Positions 52,956-62,403 of a stretch of 64,000 nt of DNA are shown one piece after another (position 1 is the first letter of the stretch; the number at the start of each line of letters is the position of its first letter). A program made the translations under genes and the position numbers. Origin of the DNA: Kitasatospora paranensis. Its GTDB lineage: Bacteria > Actinomycetota > Actinomycetes > Streptomycetales > Streptomycetaceae. The stretch is from positions 682,001 to 746,000 of the forward strand of contig NZ_BAABKV010000001.1 of assembly GCF_039544005.1 (NCBI RefSeq), in the 5' to 3' direction. Under the pieces are notes generated by a model that saw nothing but the letters and a program-made list of their open reading frames with translations, did no database searches and was not told where the DNA came from.

Positions 52956-54464
52956 ATGCCCCTGAACCGTCCCGTGCACGCGATCTGGTTCCTGACCGGC
53001 AGTCAGGGCCTCTACGGTCCGGAGACGCTGGAGCAGGTCGCCGAGCAGTCCCGCGGTGTCGCGGCGCAGTTGGAGGCGTCCGGGGATGTCCCGGTGCCGG
53101 TGGTGTGGCAGCCGGTGCTGACGGATGCCGCGGCGATCCGGCGGATCTGTCTGGAGGCGAACGCGGACGATGCCTGCATCGGGCTGATCGTGTGGATGCA
53201 CACGTTCTCGCCGGCCAAGATGTGGATCGCCGGCCTGGATGCGCTGCGCAAGCCGCTGCTCCATCTGCACACGCAGGCCAACACGCATCTGCCCTGGTCC
53301 ACCATCGACATGGACTTCATGAACCTGAACCAGGCCGCGCACGGCGACCGCGAGTTCGGCTACATCCAGTCCCGCCTCGGCGTCTCCCGCAAGACCGTCG
53401 CCGGCCACGCCACCGATCCCCGGGTTGTCGGGCGTGTCGGTGACTGGGCCCGGGCCGCGGCCGGCCGCGCCGAGCTCGCGAGCCTGAAACTCGCCCGCTT
53501 CGGCGACAACATGCGCGACGTCGCCGTCACCGAGGGCGACAAGATCGAGGCCCAACTCCGCCTCGGCGTCTCCGTCAACACCTACGGCGTCAACGACCTC
53601 GTCGCCGTCGTCGACGCGGTCACCGACGCCGACGTCACCGAACTCGTCAAGGACTACGACGACCTGTACCGCCTCGCCCCCGAACTGCGCCCCACCGGCG
53701 ACCGCCACCACGCCCTGCGCTACGCGGCCCGCATCGAACTCGGCCTGCGCACCTTCCTCACCGACGGCGAGTTCCGCGCCTTCACCACCAACTTCGAGGA
53801 CCTCGGCGGCCTGCGCCAACTCCCCGGCCTCGCCGTGCAGCGCCTGATGGCCGACGGCTACGGCTTCGGCGGCGAGGGCGACTGGAAGACCGCCACCCTC
53901 CTGCGCACCCTCAAGGCCGCCGCCGAGGGTCTGCCCGGCGGCACCTCCTTCATGGAGGACTACACCTACCACCTGGAGCCGGGCCAGGAGCTGATCCTCG
54001 GCGCCCACATGCTGGAGGTCTGCCCGAGCATCGCCGCCACCACCCCCAGCTGCGAGGTCCACCCGCTCGGCATCGGCGGCCGCGAGGACCCCGTCCGCCT
54101 CGTCTTCGACGCCGCCCCCGGCCCCGCCCTGGTCGTCGGACTCGCCGACATGGGCGACCGCTTCCGCCTCGTCGCCAACGAGATCGACGTCGTCGCACCC
54201 GTCGAACCGCTCCCGCAGCTGCCGGTGGCCCGCGCCGTCTGGAAGCCCCGCCCCGACTTCCGGACCTCCACCGAGGCCTGGCTCACCGCCGGCGGCCCCC
54301 ACCACACCGTCCTCACCACCGCCCTCACCACCGACCACCTCGACGACCTCGCCGACATGCTCGCCGTCGAACTCCTCACCATCGACAACGACACCACGAT
54401 GCGCCGCTTCACCCGCGAACTCCGCTGGAACCAGGCCTACCACCGCCTCGCCCAACACCTCTGA
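52956..54464 (+). CDS. araA: L-arabinose isomerase
   Basis: A 502-residue cytosolic enzyme converting L-arabinose to L-ribulose, using Mn2+. Start at the ATG behind GCGAGGAG. Landmarks: [60 protein letters not shown] and [20 protein letters not shown] with two metal-binding Glu, [11 protein letters not shown] with a His, and GGPHHTVLT with the last His. All four metal ligands of the family are present. araB and araD, normally its partners, are not in the window. It follows the importer genes and converges with a methyltransferase gene. Confidence 0.96.
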   Translation: MPLNRPVHAIWFLTGSQGLYGPETLEQVAEQSRGVAAQLEASGDVPVPVVWQPVLTDAAAIRRICLEANADDACIGLIVWMHTFSPAKMWIAGLDALRKPLLHLHTQANTHLPWSTIDMDFMNLNQAAHGDREFGYIQSRLGVSRKTVAGHATDPRVVGRVGDWARAAAGRAELASLKLARFGDNMRDVAVTEGDKIEAQLRLGVSVNTYGVNDLVAVVDAVTDADVTELVKDYDDLYRLAPELRPTGDRHHALRYAARIELGLRTFLTDGEFRAFTTNFEDLGGLRQLPGLAVQRLMADGYGFGGEGDWKTATLLRTLKAAAEGLPGGTSFMEDYTYHLEPGQELILGAHMLEVCPSIAATTPSCEVHPLGIGGREDPVRLVFDAAPGPALVVGLADMGDRFRLVANEIDVVAPVEPLPQLPVARAVWKPRPDFRTSTEAWLTAGGPHHTVLTTALTTDHLDDLADMLAVELLTIDNDTTMRRFTRELRWNQAYHRLAQHL

Positions 54465-54504
54465 CCCACCACCGACCACACCCCACCCCCACCGCCGCGC
54501 CCGG

Positions 54505-55365
54505 TCACCGGGTGTCGTGCGGCCTGCGCCAGATCTTGATCTCGGTGGCCGGCAGGCGTTCCGCGAAGAAGCCCCCGGGTGCCGCCTGCCGCAGCACTCC
54601 GCGCAGCTCCCGTTCGAAGTCCGCCTGCCGGTCGCCGAACAGGTGCGGCGCCGAGTCGGACCGGGAGAACACCCAGGCGACGAGGTCGTCGGCGGTGCGG
54701 CGGACGACCTCCCCGGCCGACACGACCAGCCGTTCGACATCCGCGAACCCGGCCCGTGCCAGGACGAGTTCCTCCCCGCCCGGCGTCCCGTCGACCAGCA
54801 CGCCCTGCCCCGCGCGCCGCACCGGCCCCAGGTGGCGGCGCACCAGCGCGCCGATCTGCCCGTACGGGGGCGCGACCAGGGGCGGCGGCGCCGGCTCGGC
54901 GGGCGGGTGCTTGAGGTCGCTCACGTGGACGAACGCCCCGCCCGGCTCCAGCATCGTCCGCACGGTGGCGGCAACCGCGTCGCGATCCGTCCAGTGGAAG
55001 GACTGGGCGAACACCACGGCCCGGAACTCGCCCAGCCCGGCCGGCAGGTCCTCGGCCCGGCCGGCGACCCAGCGCACGGTGGTCACGCCACGGCGACCGG
55101 CCTGCCGCTCGGCCTCGGCCAGCATGCCCTCGTCCGGGTCGAGGCCGACCGAGGCGGTGAAGTACCGTGCCAGGGCGAGCACCACGGTGCCGGGCCCGCA
55201 GCCCACGTCGAGGAGCCGGCCGCGGCCGTCCAGGCGCAGCGCCGCCGCCAGCGCTTCGGCGAAGCCCGGAGCGTACGGCAGGCGGCCGCGCTCGTAGTGG
55301 GCTGCGCTCCCCTCGAAGAGGGTCCTGTCCCACTGCCATCCGTCAGCCACGGCGTTCCCCAACAC
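54505..55365 (-). CDS. Class I SAM-dependent methyltransferase
   Basis: A 286-residue methyltransferase of the Methyltransf_11 group. GRLLDVGCGPGTVVLALARY is the SAM-binding motif I, SVGLDPDEGMLAEAERQAGR the ribose-binding Asp region, and FRAVVFAQSFHWTDRDAVAA motif post-II with the FHW signature common in this actinobacterial subgroup. The start is a GTG; a second GTG 15 bases later is possible. Converges with araA, so unrelated to sugar use. Confidence 0.9.
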   Translation of the reverse strand: MLGNAVADGWQWDRTLFEGSAAHYERGRLPYAPGFAEALAAALRLDGRGRLLDVGCGPGTVVLALARYFTASVGLDPDEGMLAEAERQAGRRGVTTVRWVAGRAEDLPAGLGEFRAVVFAQSFHWTDRDAVAATVRTMLEPGGAFVHVSDLKHPPAEPAPPPLVAPPYGQIGALVRRHLGPVRRAGQGVLVDGTPGGEELVLARAGFADVERLVVSAGEVVRRTADDLVAWVFSRSDSAPHLFGDRQADFERELRGVLRQAAPGGFFAERLPATEIKIWRRPHDTR

Positions 55366-55451
55366 GAGCCGATGAGGTCACCGGCCGATTCTCCGTCACC
55401 CCGCCCTTCCGGAGAAGCCGACCGCCCGGGGCCGGGGGACGCGGTCGGCCG

Positions 55452-56039
55452 TCAGGAGTAGACCACGGGGCAGCCGCGCCGCAGGACGTGCTGGGCCGCG
55501 CGCAGGTACATCGCGACGTAGAAGGCGGTGTCCAGATCCTCGCCCCAGGGGCCCGGTCGTACGGCGGCCAGCTCCTTCGCGGCGCCGTCGAGGAACCACA
55601 TCGTCAGGTCGAGGTTGTCGCACATGGCCGGGACCTCGGCGGGCAGGCCCACGGCCGCTGCCAGCCGCTCCGCGACGGCGAGGACCTGGGGCGCCCCCGC
55701 GACCGTGGTCGAGTCCGAGTAGCCCGTCTCGATGGGCAGCAGGATCTCCTCGTCCAGCGAGAGCGGCACCATGACCGTCCAGCCGCAGACGGTGTCGGTC
55801 TCCTCGGGGGTGAGCTGCGCCCGGCACAGGGCGACGAACCCGTCCATCGGGGGGATGAGCTTCTCCTCGAAGGACTGCCCGGATCCACGGCGGAACTCCG
55901 CTTCCTGCGGCACGGATTCGTAGGCGGGCAGACCCCGCCGGACCAGCTCCGCGTTCAGTGCCGCGGCCGTGTCGCCCATCCCGTCCTCGTCCGCACCGAA
56001 CCACTCCTCCGCGCCGACACTCACGAGGTAGATGCCCAT
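55452..56039 (-). CDS. Conserved hypothetical protein
   Basis: A 195-residue acidic protein: MGIYLVSVGAEEWFGADEDG, then LIPPMDGFVALCRAQLTPEE, TVCGWTVMVPLSLDEEILLP and MCDNLDLTMWFLDGAAKELA. I recall this as a recurring Streptomyces hypothetical with the MGIYLVSV start, without known domain. No membrane segment. Ordinary codon use. Neighbours unrelated. Confidence 0.75.
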   Translation of the reverse strand: MGIYLVSVGAEEWFGADEDGMGDTAAALNAELVRRGLPAYESVPQEAEFRRGSGQSFEEKLIPPMDGFVALCRAQLTPEETDTVCGWTVMVPLSLDEEILLPIETGYSDSTTVAGAPQVLAVAERLAAAVGLPAEVPAMCDNLDLTMWFLDGAAKELAAVRPGPWGEDLDTAFYVAMYLRAAQHVLRRGCPVVYS

Positions 56040-56188
56040 GGCCGCACGCTACAGCGCACCGCCGACACGGCCCCGCCGCGGCGGGGCCGTGCGCGCCGCC
56101 GCAGCACGGGGCGGCGCCGTCCGCGGATTCGGTGCGGACGGCGCTGCTCTCCTTCACGGCCGTGGGCCGCGGGCCTGTGCCCGTGCGG

Positions 56189-57694
56189 TCAGGGGGCGAT
56201 GTTCCACTGCTGGCAGGTGTTGTCGAGCTGGGCCCACTGCCGGACGACCGTGCCGTTGGCCGTCCCGCAGTTGGTCGCGTCGAGGGCCATGCCGTTGCCG
56301 ACGTTGCTGATCGTCCAGTGGCTGCCGGCCGGGGTGACGTCCCAGGCCTGGCAGCGGTTGTTCAGGGACGCCCACAGCTGGACGATCGTCCCGTTCGAGC
56401 TGCCGCAATTCTTGGAGTCGAGGACCGTCCCGCTGTTGACGTTGGTGATGGTGTAGTGGCCGCCGCCCGCGCTGCTGAACTTCCACTGCTGGCAGGTGTT
56501 GCCGAGCGAGGACCACAGGTCGATCGCCGTGCCGTTCGCGGTACCGCAGTTGACCGCGTCGACGACCGTGCCGCTGTTGACGTTGGTCAGCCGGTAGGCG
56601 GTGCCGGCGACCGGGAAGCTCCGGCTCGGGGCGGCGTAGCCGACCGAGACGATGTTCGCCTGGACGGCGTTGTCGGCCGCGTCCGTCGGGTAGCCGGCGG
56701 TCATGACGCCCTCGAAGAACGAGCCGTCGGAGCCGTTGCTGTCGTCGCCGCCGGTGCCGAGGACGATGGCGCCCTCCTTCTGCATCGGGGTGTAGCCCCC
56801 GAGGTTGGGCAGCGCGCCGTTGTACTCGGTGGTGAGACTGCCGGACTGCGCGTTGCCGTCCTTGATGGCGTAGGTGGTGGTGCCGTTGTTCTTGAGCAGC
56901 GCCGTGACGAACGGGGAGGCGTTCCCCTTGTTGCCCGTCCAGGAGCCGTTCCCACCGGCGAAGAGGCCGTTCTCGAGGTCGGCCTGGACCCAGGGGCCTG
57001 ATCCGGAGCACGGGGAGAACCAGCACTCCGTACCGAAGTTGATGGCGTCCATGTGGCCGTTGCCGGTGTCGTTGCCGGAGGTCTCGGCGTTGCCGTAGTC
57101 GAAGCAGCAGCGGTCGTTGACGTGCGTGCCGCTGGTCACCATGTAGGCGCCCTGCGGTGCGCTGCCGGTGGGGACGCCCGACGTGCTGTTGTTGCGGTAG
57201 CCGACGCCGGCCGACACCCAGACGCCGTAGGCGGCATGGCCACCGACCGTCACGGGGAGCGCGTTCGCGATCGCGCCGACGTCCTGCCCGCCGTTGCCGC
57301 CGGGGCCCTCGATGGTGAGGTGGTTGTGCCTGGCGCTCTGGTCGTAGATCTCGGTGATGGTGCAGACCGTGCCGGTGCAGAACGAGTCCTGCGCCGCGGC
57401 GTTGGCGTAGCCGCCGGCCGTGAGCGTGCCGATGTTGGTGGTCGCACCGTCCGAGGCACGCCTGACCTGGTACAGCGCACCGCTGTAACTCCCGTAGAGA
57501 GCACGGGTGGTGCTGTGCGCGGCGATACAGGGGGCACCGGCGGACGCGTAGATGTCGCACGGCAGGGAGGCCGCGGCCTGCGCGGTGCCCGCCGCACCGA
57601 CGGTGCCGACCAGCATGCCGAGCACCACCGCCGCGGTGGTGCCCGCGGACAGCAGGGCCCTTCGCAGGTTTCGAAGTCGGATCCGAACGATCAA
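56189..57694 (-). CDS. Secreted GH54 alpha-L-arabinofuranosidase with ricin-B/CBM13 domain
   Basis: A 501-residue exported enzyme. A Sec signal peptide (RRALLSAGTTAAVVLGMLVG, cleavage near AQA) precedes a GH54 catalytic domain: LPCDIYASAGAPCIAAHSTT, ITEIYDQSARHNHL, GPWVQADLENGLFAGG with the nucleophile Glu and SDGSFFEGVMTAGYP with the acid Asp. The C-terminus (about residues 375-501) has three ricin-type repeats (QQWKF, QAWDV, QQWNI) instead of the fungal AbfB domain. Releases arabinose from arabinan and arabinoxylan. The only possible start in frame is a TTG. A LacI-type operator lies 80 bp upstream. Confidence 0.92.
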   Translation of the reverse strand: MIVRIRLRNLRRALLSAGTTAAVVLGMLVGTVGAAGTAQAAASLPCDIYASAGAPCIAAHSTTRALYGSYSGALYQVRRASDGATTNIGTLTAGGYANAAAQDSFCTGTVCTITEIYDQSARHNHLTIEGPGGNGGQDVGAIANALPVTVGGHAAYGVWVSAGVGYRNNSTSGVPTGSAPQGAYMVTSGTHVNDRCCFDYGNAETSGNDTGNGHMDAINFGTECWFSPCSGSGPWVQADLENGLFAGGNGSWTGNKGNASPFVTALLKNNGTTTYAIKDGNAQSGSLTTEYNGALPNLGGYTPMQKEGAIVLGTGGDDSNGSDGSFFEGVMTAGYPTDAADNAVQANIVSVGYAAPSRSFPVAGTAYRLTNVNSGTVVDAVNCGTANGTAIDLWSSLGNTCQQWKFSSAGGGHYTITNVNSGTVLDSKNCGSSNGTIVQLWASLNNRCQAWDVTPAGSHWTISNVGNGMALDATNCGTANGTVVRQWAQLDNTCQQWNIAP

Positions 57695-57772
57695 GGTGAA
57701 TCACGTCCCGTTCTGGGTGGGCCGGGTGGGGGATCCGCACCGACCGGCCGTCCGGCAGCGACGACCGAGAAG

Positions 57773-57786
57773 TGTTAGCGCTAACA
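57773..57786. promoter_or_regulatory. LacI-type operator, perfect palindrome (O3)
   Basis: TGTTAGCGCTAACA, identical in core to the site before the importer operon. It lies 79 bp upstream of the arabinofuranosidase start, a normal operator position, and so couples secreted hydrolase and importer expression. Confidence 0.85.
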
Positions 57787-57915
57787 ATCCGTCGCAAACG
57801 ACGCCGCCCGGAGGCGACGTCAAGGGCGTGGTGCGCACGGCGAGGAGCACGGTGGCGCGGTGCGCATCACTATGGGTCAGGCACCCGGAGCCGTCAAGGT
57901 ATCCGGCAGGTAAAA

Positions 57916-57929
57916 TGTTAGCGTTCACA
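57916..57929. promoter_or_regulatory. LacI-type operator, asymmetric form (O4)
   Basis: TGTTAGCGTTCACA, identical to O1. It is 130 bp upstream of O3 and 172 bp from the start of the divergent reductase gene. It may assist repression of the arabinofuranosidase gene by looping or act on the reductase gene. Confidence 0.6.
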
Positions 57930-58100
57930 ATAATCCCCGCCGAGCGCGTGGAGGCCTGCGCACAGGGCGAGTTGACGACAGATTCGATCCATCGCATCCG
58001 GCACACCGCACCGCCGCGGCGCCTGCTGCGCAGCGGCACCGACGGCCGACGGTGGCGCGGCTCCCGGCGGCCCCGGGCCGCCCCGGCGGCGCGTGGCACC

Positions 58101-59646
58101 ATGGATGGCATGGGTGCCACAGGCGTACGGGAGCCGGCACCGGCGGCAGGGCTGCGGGTGGCCGTGGTCGGGTCCGGGCCGGCCGGGCTCTACACCGCGG
58201 AGGCGCTGCTCAAGCAGGTCGCAGCGGCCGACTGCCCGGTCCACGGGGTCGCGGTCGACGTCATCGAGCGGCTGCCGACACCGTACGGCCTGGTGCGCTA
58301 CGGGGTGGCGCCCGACCATCCCTCGATCAGGTCGATCGCCGATCACCTCCGGCAGGTCCTCGAGGATCCCCGGGTGCGGTTCCTGGGCGGCCTCGCCTTC
58401 GGTCGGGACCTGGACCGCGAACTGCTGCTGCGCTGCTACGACGCGGTCGTCTACGCCACCGGCGCCGCCCGGGACAGACGGCTCGACGTCCCCGGGGAGG
58501 ACCTGCCGGGCAGCGCCGCCGCGGCCGAGTTCGTCCGCTGGTACTGCGGGCACCCGGATGCGGCCCCCGAGGGCTTCACGCTGGACGCCGAATCGGTCGC
58601 GGTGGTCGGCAGCGGCAACGTGGCGCTCGACGTGGCCCGGGTCCTGGCCGAACCGGCCTCCGCACTCCGGACGACGGACGTCCCGGAACGGGTCCTCGCG
58701 GTGCTGGCGGCCAGCCGGGTCAGGGAGATCCACGTCCTCGGCCGGCGCGGGCCGGCACTGGCCAGGTTCACCACCCGGGAGCTGCGCGCCGTCGGGGAGC
58801 TGCCGGCCACCGACGTCCTGGTGGACCGGGCCGGGCAGGATCCGGGCGCTCTCGACCCGGCCGGCGGCAACGGCGGCCCGGTGCGGCCCGACCGGCGGGT
58901 CCGGGAGAACCTGGCCGTCCTCGCGGACTGGGCCGCCCGGCCGCCGCGCGGTCGGCCCCGGCGGGTCACGTTCAGGTTCTGGACGCGGCCGGTGGAGATC
59001 ACCGGCCGGGACCGGGTCCGCGGCCTGGTCGTCGAACGCACCAGGCTGGAGGAGTCGGGCCGACTGGTCGGCACCGGCGAGCGCAGCACACTCCCGGTCC
59101 AGCTGGTGCTGCGGTCCGTCGGCTACCGGAGCGTGCCGCTGCCCGGGGTGCCGTTCGACGAAATGCGGGCGGTGGTGCCCAACGTCGAGGGACGCGTCCG
59201 GGGGCGGACGGCACTCCGCGCCCCGGCGAGTACGTCGCGGGCTGGCTGAAACGGGGGCCGACCGGCGTCATCGGCACCAACAAGTCGGACGCGGCCCAGA
59301 CCGTCCGCTCCTGCTGGCGGATCTCCTCCCGGCCGCGGCCGCACCGTCCCACGACGGTCCGCCCGCGCCGGAGTTGACCGCGCTGCTGGCGGCGCGCGGC
59401 GTGCGGCCGGTCAGCTACGCCGACTGGCTCGGCATCGACGCGCGCGAACGGGAGCTGGCGGCCGAACTCGGCCGCGGCGCCCGCGTGAAGCTGGGCGGCT
59501 GGGCGGAGCTGCACCGGGCCTGCGGCCACGGGCCGCCCGGCGCCGAACAGCGGCCGGCCGCGCATCCGGGCCGCGGCGCCGATCCCGCCTGCCCAGCCGA
59601 TCGCGGTGGCGCCGACGCCCGCCCGCCCGGGCCGTCCGGGGGCTGA
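58101..59646 (+). CDS. FprA-type ferredoxin/adrenodoxin-NADP reductase, two frameshifts in this sequence
   Basis: Repaired product 515 residues. FAD is bound by LRVAVVGSGPAGLYTAEALL; LPTPYGLVRYGVAPDHP and YDAVVYATGAARDRRLDVPG are adrenodoxin-reductase marks; NADPH is bound by SVAVVGSGNVALDVARVLA. RSVGYRSVPLPGVPFDE is followed, after a shift at the GGGGG run (59200-59204), by PRPGEYVAGWLKRGPTGVIG. After a second at 59310-59311 comes LLADLLPAA and the C-terminal LLAARGVRPVSYADWLGIDA. It passes electrons from NADPH to ferredoxins, for example for P450s. No ferredoxin gene is adjacent. Confidence 0.88.
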
Positions 59647-59728
59647 CCGATCCGCCGGAGCCTCCGGCCGGCCGGCACCCGTCGAACAGCGGGTTCCGGA
59701 CGGACGGCGATCTCGATACGGTGCCGCC

Positions 59729-60007
59729 ATGACCGTGTTCGCCTTCGTCGTGCTCGCCGTCCTCGCCTGGACGGCCCGTTCGGTGCACCGGATGGACCAC
59801 CTGGCCCGGTGGCGCCGTCTGCTCCCGGCCGTGCTGCTCGCCGTCGGTGTCGCGGTCGCGGTCGGGTGTCACGACACCGCACCGCGAGCGGCAGGCTGGA
59901 CGGCGACCGCGCTCGCCCTGGGCGGCTGGGCCGTGGGCCTGCACGCCCGGCGCACGGCGGGCCGACCGGCGGCCGCCCCCGGCACCTCGGCACCGTCCCG
60001 GGCATGA
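59729..60007 (+). CDS. Small membrane protein (three helices)
   Basis: A 92-residue protein: MTVFAFVVLAVLAWTARSVH, LLPAVLLAVGVAVAVGCHDT and ATALALGGWAVGLHARRT are hydrophobic segments, with a basic loop between the first two. No family recognised. It precedes the hydrolase gene by 118 bp. Confidence 0.62.
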   Translation: MTVFAFVVLAVLAWTARSVHRMDHLARWRRLLPAVLLAVGVAVAVGCHDTAPRAAGWTATALALGGWAVGLHARRTAGRPAAAPGTSAPSRA

Positions 60008-60125
60008 CCCGGCACCCGACACCCGCCCGCCCCGGCCCGCCGCCGGGGCATCCGTCCGCCGCGTCACCAGCACGGGGCCGCGACCTCGCGCGCGGCCTGC
60101 CGACCGACGAGGGAGCACACCGCCG

Positions 60126-60809
60126 ATGGCCCTGTTCGTCCTGATTCCCGGGGCCGCCGCAGGCCCGTGGTACTGGCACCTCCTCTCGGCCGAGCTGCAC
60201 GAGCGGGGCCATGACGTGGTGGCGGTCGACCTGCCGTGCGACGACGACACGGCCGGACTCGCGGAGTACGCCGACACCGTCGTCGAGGCCGTCGGCGACC
60301 GGGCCGACCCGGTCCTGGTGGCGCACTCCTTCGGCGGGTTCACCGCGCCGCTGGTGTGCGACCGCATGCCGGTGGCCCTGCTGGTGATGCTTCAGGCGCA
60401 GGTCCCGGCACCGGGCGAGACCCCGGGCGAGTGGTGGGGAAACACGGGCTACCCGCAGGCCCGGCAGGCCCAGGACGCCCGCGACGGCAGGGATCCGGAC
60501 GACGAGATTGCCCTCTTCTTCCAGGACACCCCGCCCGCCCTGGCCGCCGAGGCCGGGACGCACACCCGTGCGCAGTCGGCCACGCCGTTCCTGGCGCCCT
60601 GGCCGCTGTCGGCATGGCCGGACGTCCCCACCCGGTTCCTGCTGGCCCGGGACGACCGCTTCCTGCCCGCCGCCTACCTGCGCCGGATCGTCCGGGATCG
60701 GCTCGGCATCACCCCCGACGAGATGCCCGGCGACCACTGCCCCATGCTGGGACACCCGGTGGAACTGGCCGACCACCTGGAGGCGTACCTGACGACGGGC
60801 CTCCGGTAA
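60126..60809 (+). CDS. Alpha/beta hydrolase
   Basis: A 227-residue enzyme similar to the MES/salicylate-esterase-like branch: FVLIPGAAAGPWYWHLLSAE, GHDVVAVDLPCDDDTAGLAE, the nucleophile elbow LVAHSFGGFTAPLV with Ser, an acid in RFLLARDDRFLP and the catalytic His in GDHCPMLGHPVELADHL. Triad complete. Substrate likely a small ester or lactone. The start is the ATG of MALFVLIPG. Single gene. Confidence 0.88.
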   Translation: MALFVLIPGAAAGPWYWHLLSAELHERGHDVVAVDLPCDDDTAGLAEYADTVVEAVGDRADPVLVAHSFGGFTAPLVCDRMPVALLVMLQAQVPAPGETPGEWWGNTGYPQARQAQDARDGRDPDDEIALFFQDTPPALAAEAGTHTRAQSATPFLAPWPLSAWPDVPTRFLLARDDRFLPAAYLRRIVRDRLGITPDEMPGDHCPMLGHPVELADHLEAYLTTGLR

Positions 60810-60981
60810 GCGGGCGCCCACCCGGGTCGCAGCCGCCCCGGCAGGCGAGCCGCGCAGCCCAGTACCGCGTCCGGCACCGTCCGCCCGTCGAGGAGGGTCC
60901 GGTGGGGCGGGCCGGCGGCGGACCCGCAGAGTGCGCAATATCCGCTCGCGCGGAAGCCACCCGGGCTCTACCCTCGCGGCC

Positions 60982-61581
60982 ATGACAGCTCACGAGGCGG
61001 CAGACGGCTCCCCCACCGCGCCCGACGGCACCCGCGTGGTGATCAGGCCGGAGACCCTTGACGACCACGACGCCGTGCGGACGGTGCACGCCGAGGCGTT
61101 CGGCGACGGTGAACGGGTCCCCGGGCTGGTGGCGGCGCTGCGCGTTGCGCGGGCCGCGACGGCGCCGCTGTCCTTCGTCGCCACCGTCGACGACCGGGTG
61201 GTCGGGCACGTGCTGTTGAGTGCCACCCGGCTCGACGCACCGCGCCGGATCGTCGACGTGCTGTCCCTGTCGCCGCTGGGCGTCCTCCCCGCCCACCAGC
61301 GCCGGGGCATCGGCTCCCGGCTGGTCGCCCACGCCCTCGCGGCGGCGGAGGGCCGGGGCGTGCCGCTGGTGTTCCTGGAGGGCTCCCCGCGCTACTACGG
61401 CAGCCGCGGCTTCGAGGCCGCCGGCCCGCTGGGGTTCCGTTCCCCGTCGCTGCGCATCCCCGGACCCGCCTTCCAGGTCGCCCGGCTGTCGGCCCACGAG
61501 CCCTGGATGACGGGCACGTTCGTCTATTCGGACGTCTTCTGGGACTTCGACTGCGTCGGCCTGCGCGAGCACGGCATCTGA
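60982..61581 (+). CDS. GNAT-family N-acetyltransferase (YhbS-like)
   Basis: A 199-residue enzyme: VVIRPETLDDHDAVRTVHAE, AFGDGERVPGLVAALRVA, SLSPLGVLPAHQRRGIGSRL with motif A QRRGIG, and GVPLVFLEGSPRYYGSRGFE as motif B. The PLGVLP..QR pattern and the FLEG segment place it with YhbS. Substrate unknown. Convergent with the XRE-cupin gene. Confidence 0.9.
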   Translation: MTAHEAADGSPTAPDGTRVVIRPETLDDHDAVRTVHAEAFGDGERVPGLVAALRVARAATAPLSFVATVDDRVVGHVLLSATRLDAPRRIVDVLSLSPLGVLPAHQRRGIGSRLVAHALAAAEGRGVPLVFLEGSPRYYGSRGFEAAGPLGFRSPSLRIPGPAFQVARLSAHEPWMTGTFVYSDVFWDFDCVGLREHGI

Positions 61582-61636
61582 CGGACCGTCCGCTCGGCCG
61601 GCGGTGCAGCCCCCGGCCAAACCGGGGCCCCGACCG

Positions 61637-62221
61637 TCACCCCCGGGGCTTCGCCCGGACGTGCATCCGCTCCCCCTGCCGCCCGAAGAGGCTGAGCACC
61701 TCGACGGGCCGCCCGTCCGCGCTGCTGAACCAGTGCGGTACCCGGGTGTCGAACTCGGCCACCTCGCCGGGGCCGAGGACGATGTCGTGCTCGGCCAGGA
61801 CGAGCCGCAGTCGCCCGTCCAGCACGTAGAGCCACTCGTAGCCCTCGTGCGTCCGGAGCTCCGGCTCGGCGCCCCGACTCGCGATGACCATCTTGTACGC
61901 CTGGAGCGGGCCCGGGCTCCGGCTCAGCGGGACGAAGACCCCGCCGCTCGGCAGTGCCCGGGGCGTCAGCCGCACCCGGGGGTCCCCCACTTCGGGCGCA
62001 CCGACCAGGTCGTCCAGCGGCACGTTGTAGGCGCCCGCCAGGGGCAGCAGCAGCTCCAGGCTCGGGCGCCGCTGCCCCGACTCCAGCCGGGACAGCGTGC
62101 TCTTGGAGATGCCGGTCGCCTCGGACACCGCGGCCAGGGTGAGGCCGCGCCGCTCGCGCAACCGCCGGAGCCGGGGACCGACCTCGTCGAGGACCGCCTG
62201 GTACGTCGGTGGTGATTCCAT
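61637..62221 (-). CDS. XRE-family regulator with C-terminal cupin
   Basis: A 194-residue regulator. The HTH (about residues 17-70) reads RLRRLRERRGLTLAAVSEAT then GISKSTLSRLESGQRRPSLE. The cupin (about 105-185) contains RTHEGYEWLYVLDGRLRLVL and LGPGEVAEFDTRVPHWFSSA. Such proteins sense small molecules through the cupin and control adjacent genes. It is divergent from a DHA2 exporter gene, its likely target. Confidence 0.92.
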   Translation of the reverse strand: MESPPTYQAVLDEVGPRLRRLRERRGLTLAAVSEATGISKSTLSRLESGQRRPSLELLLPLAGAYNVPLDDLVGAPEVGDPRVRLTPRALPSGGVFVPLSRSPGPLQAYKMVIASRGAEPELRTHEGYEWLYVLDGRLRLVLAEHDIVLGPGEVAEFDTRVPHWFSSADGRPVEVLSLFGRQGERMHVRAKPRG

Positions 62222-62403
62222 GGGGGCATTCCACCGCGCCGTCCCGGAATCGGCAACAAACATTGCCGCGGTGCGTCCGCCGGAGGCACGCTCCCGGGCA
62301 TGAACCCACACCACGAGTCCGGCACCGGACTCCACCCCACCGGCTGCCGGATCGCCGCGGCCCTCGCGGCCGTCGCGGTCCTCGCGGAAGAGCGGAGGGC
62401 ACG

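Larger units (their letters stand above)
57695..58100. other. Divergent regulatory region with two LacI-type operators
   Basis: 406 bp between the arabinofuranosidase and reductase genes. Apart from operators O3 (57773) and O4 (57916) I see no gene; open frames here have no ribosome site or motif. The two operators are 143 bp apart. Confidence 0.65.
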
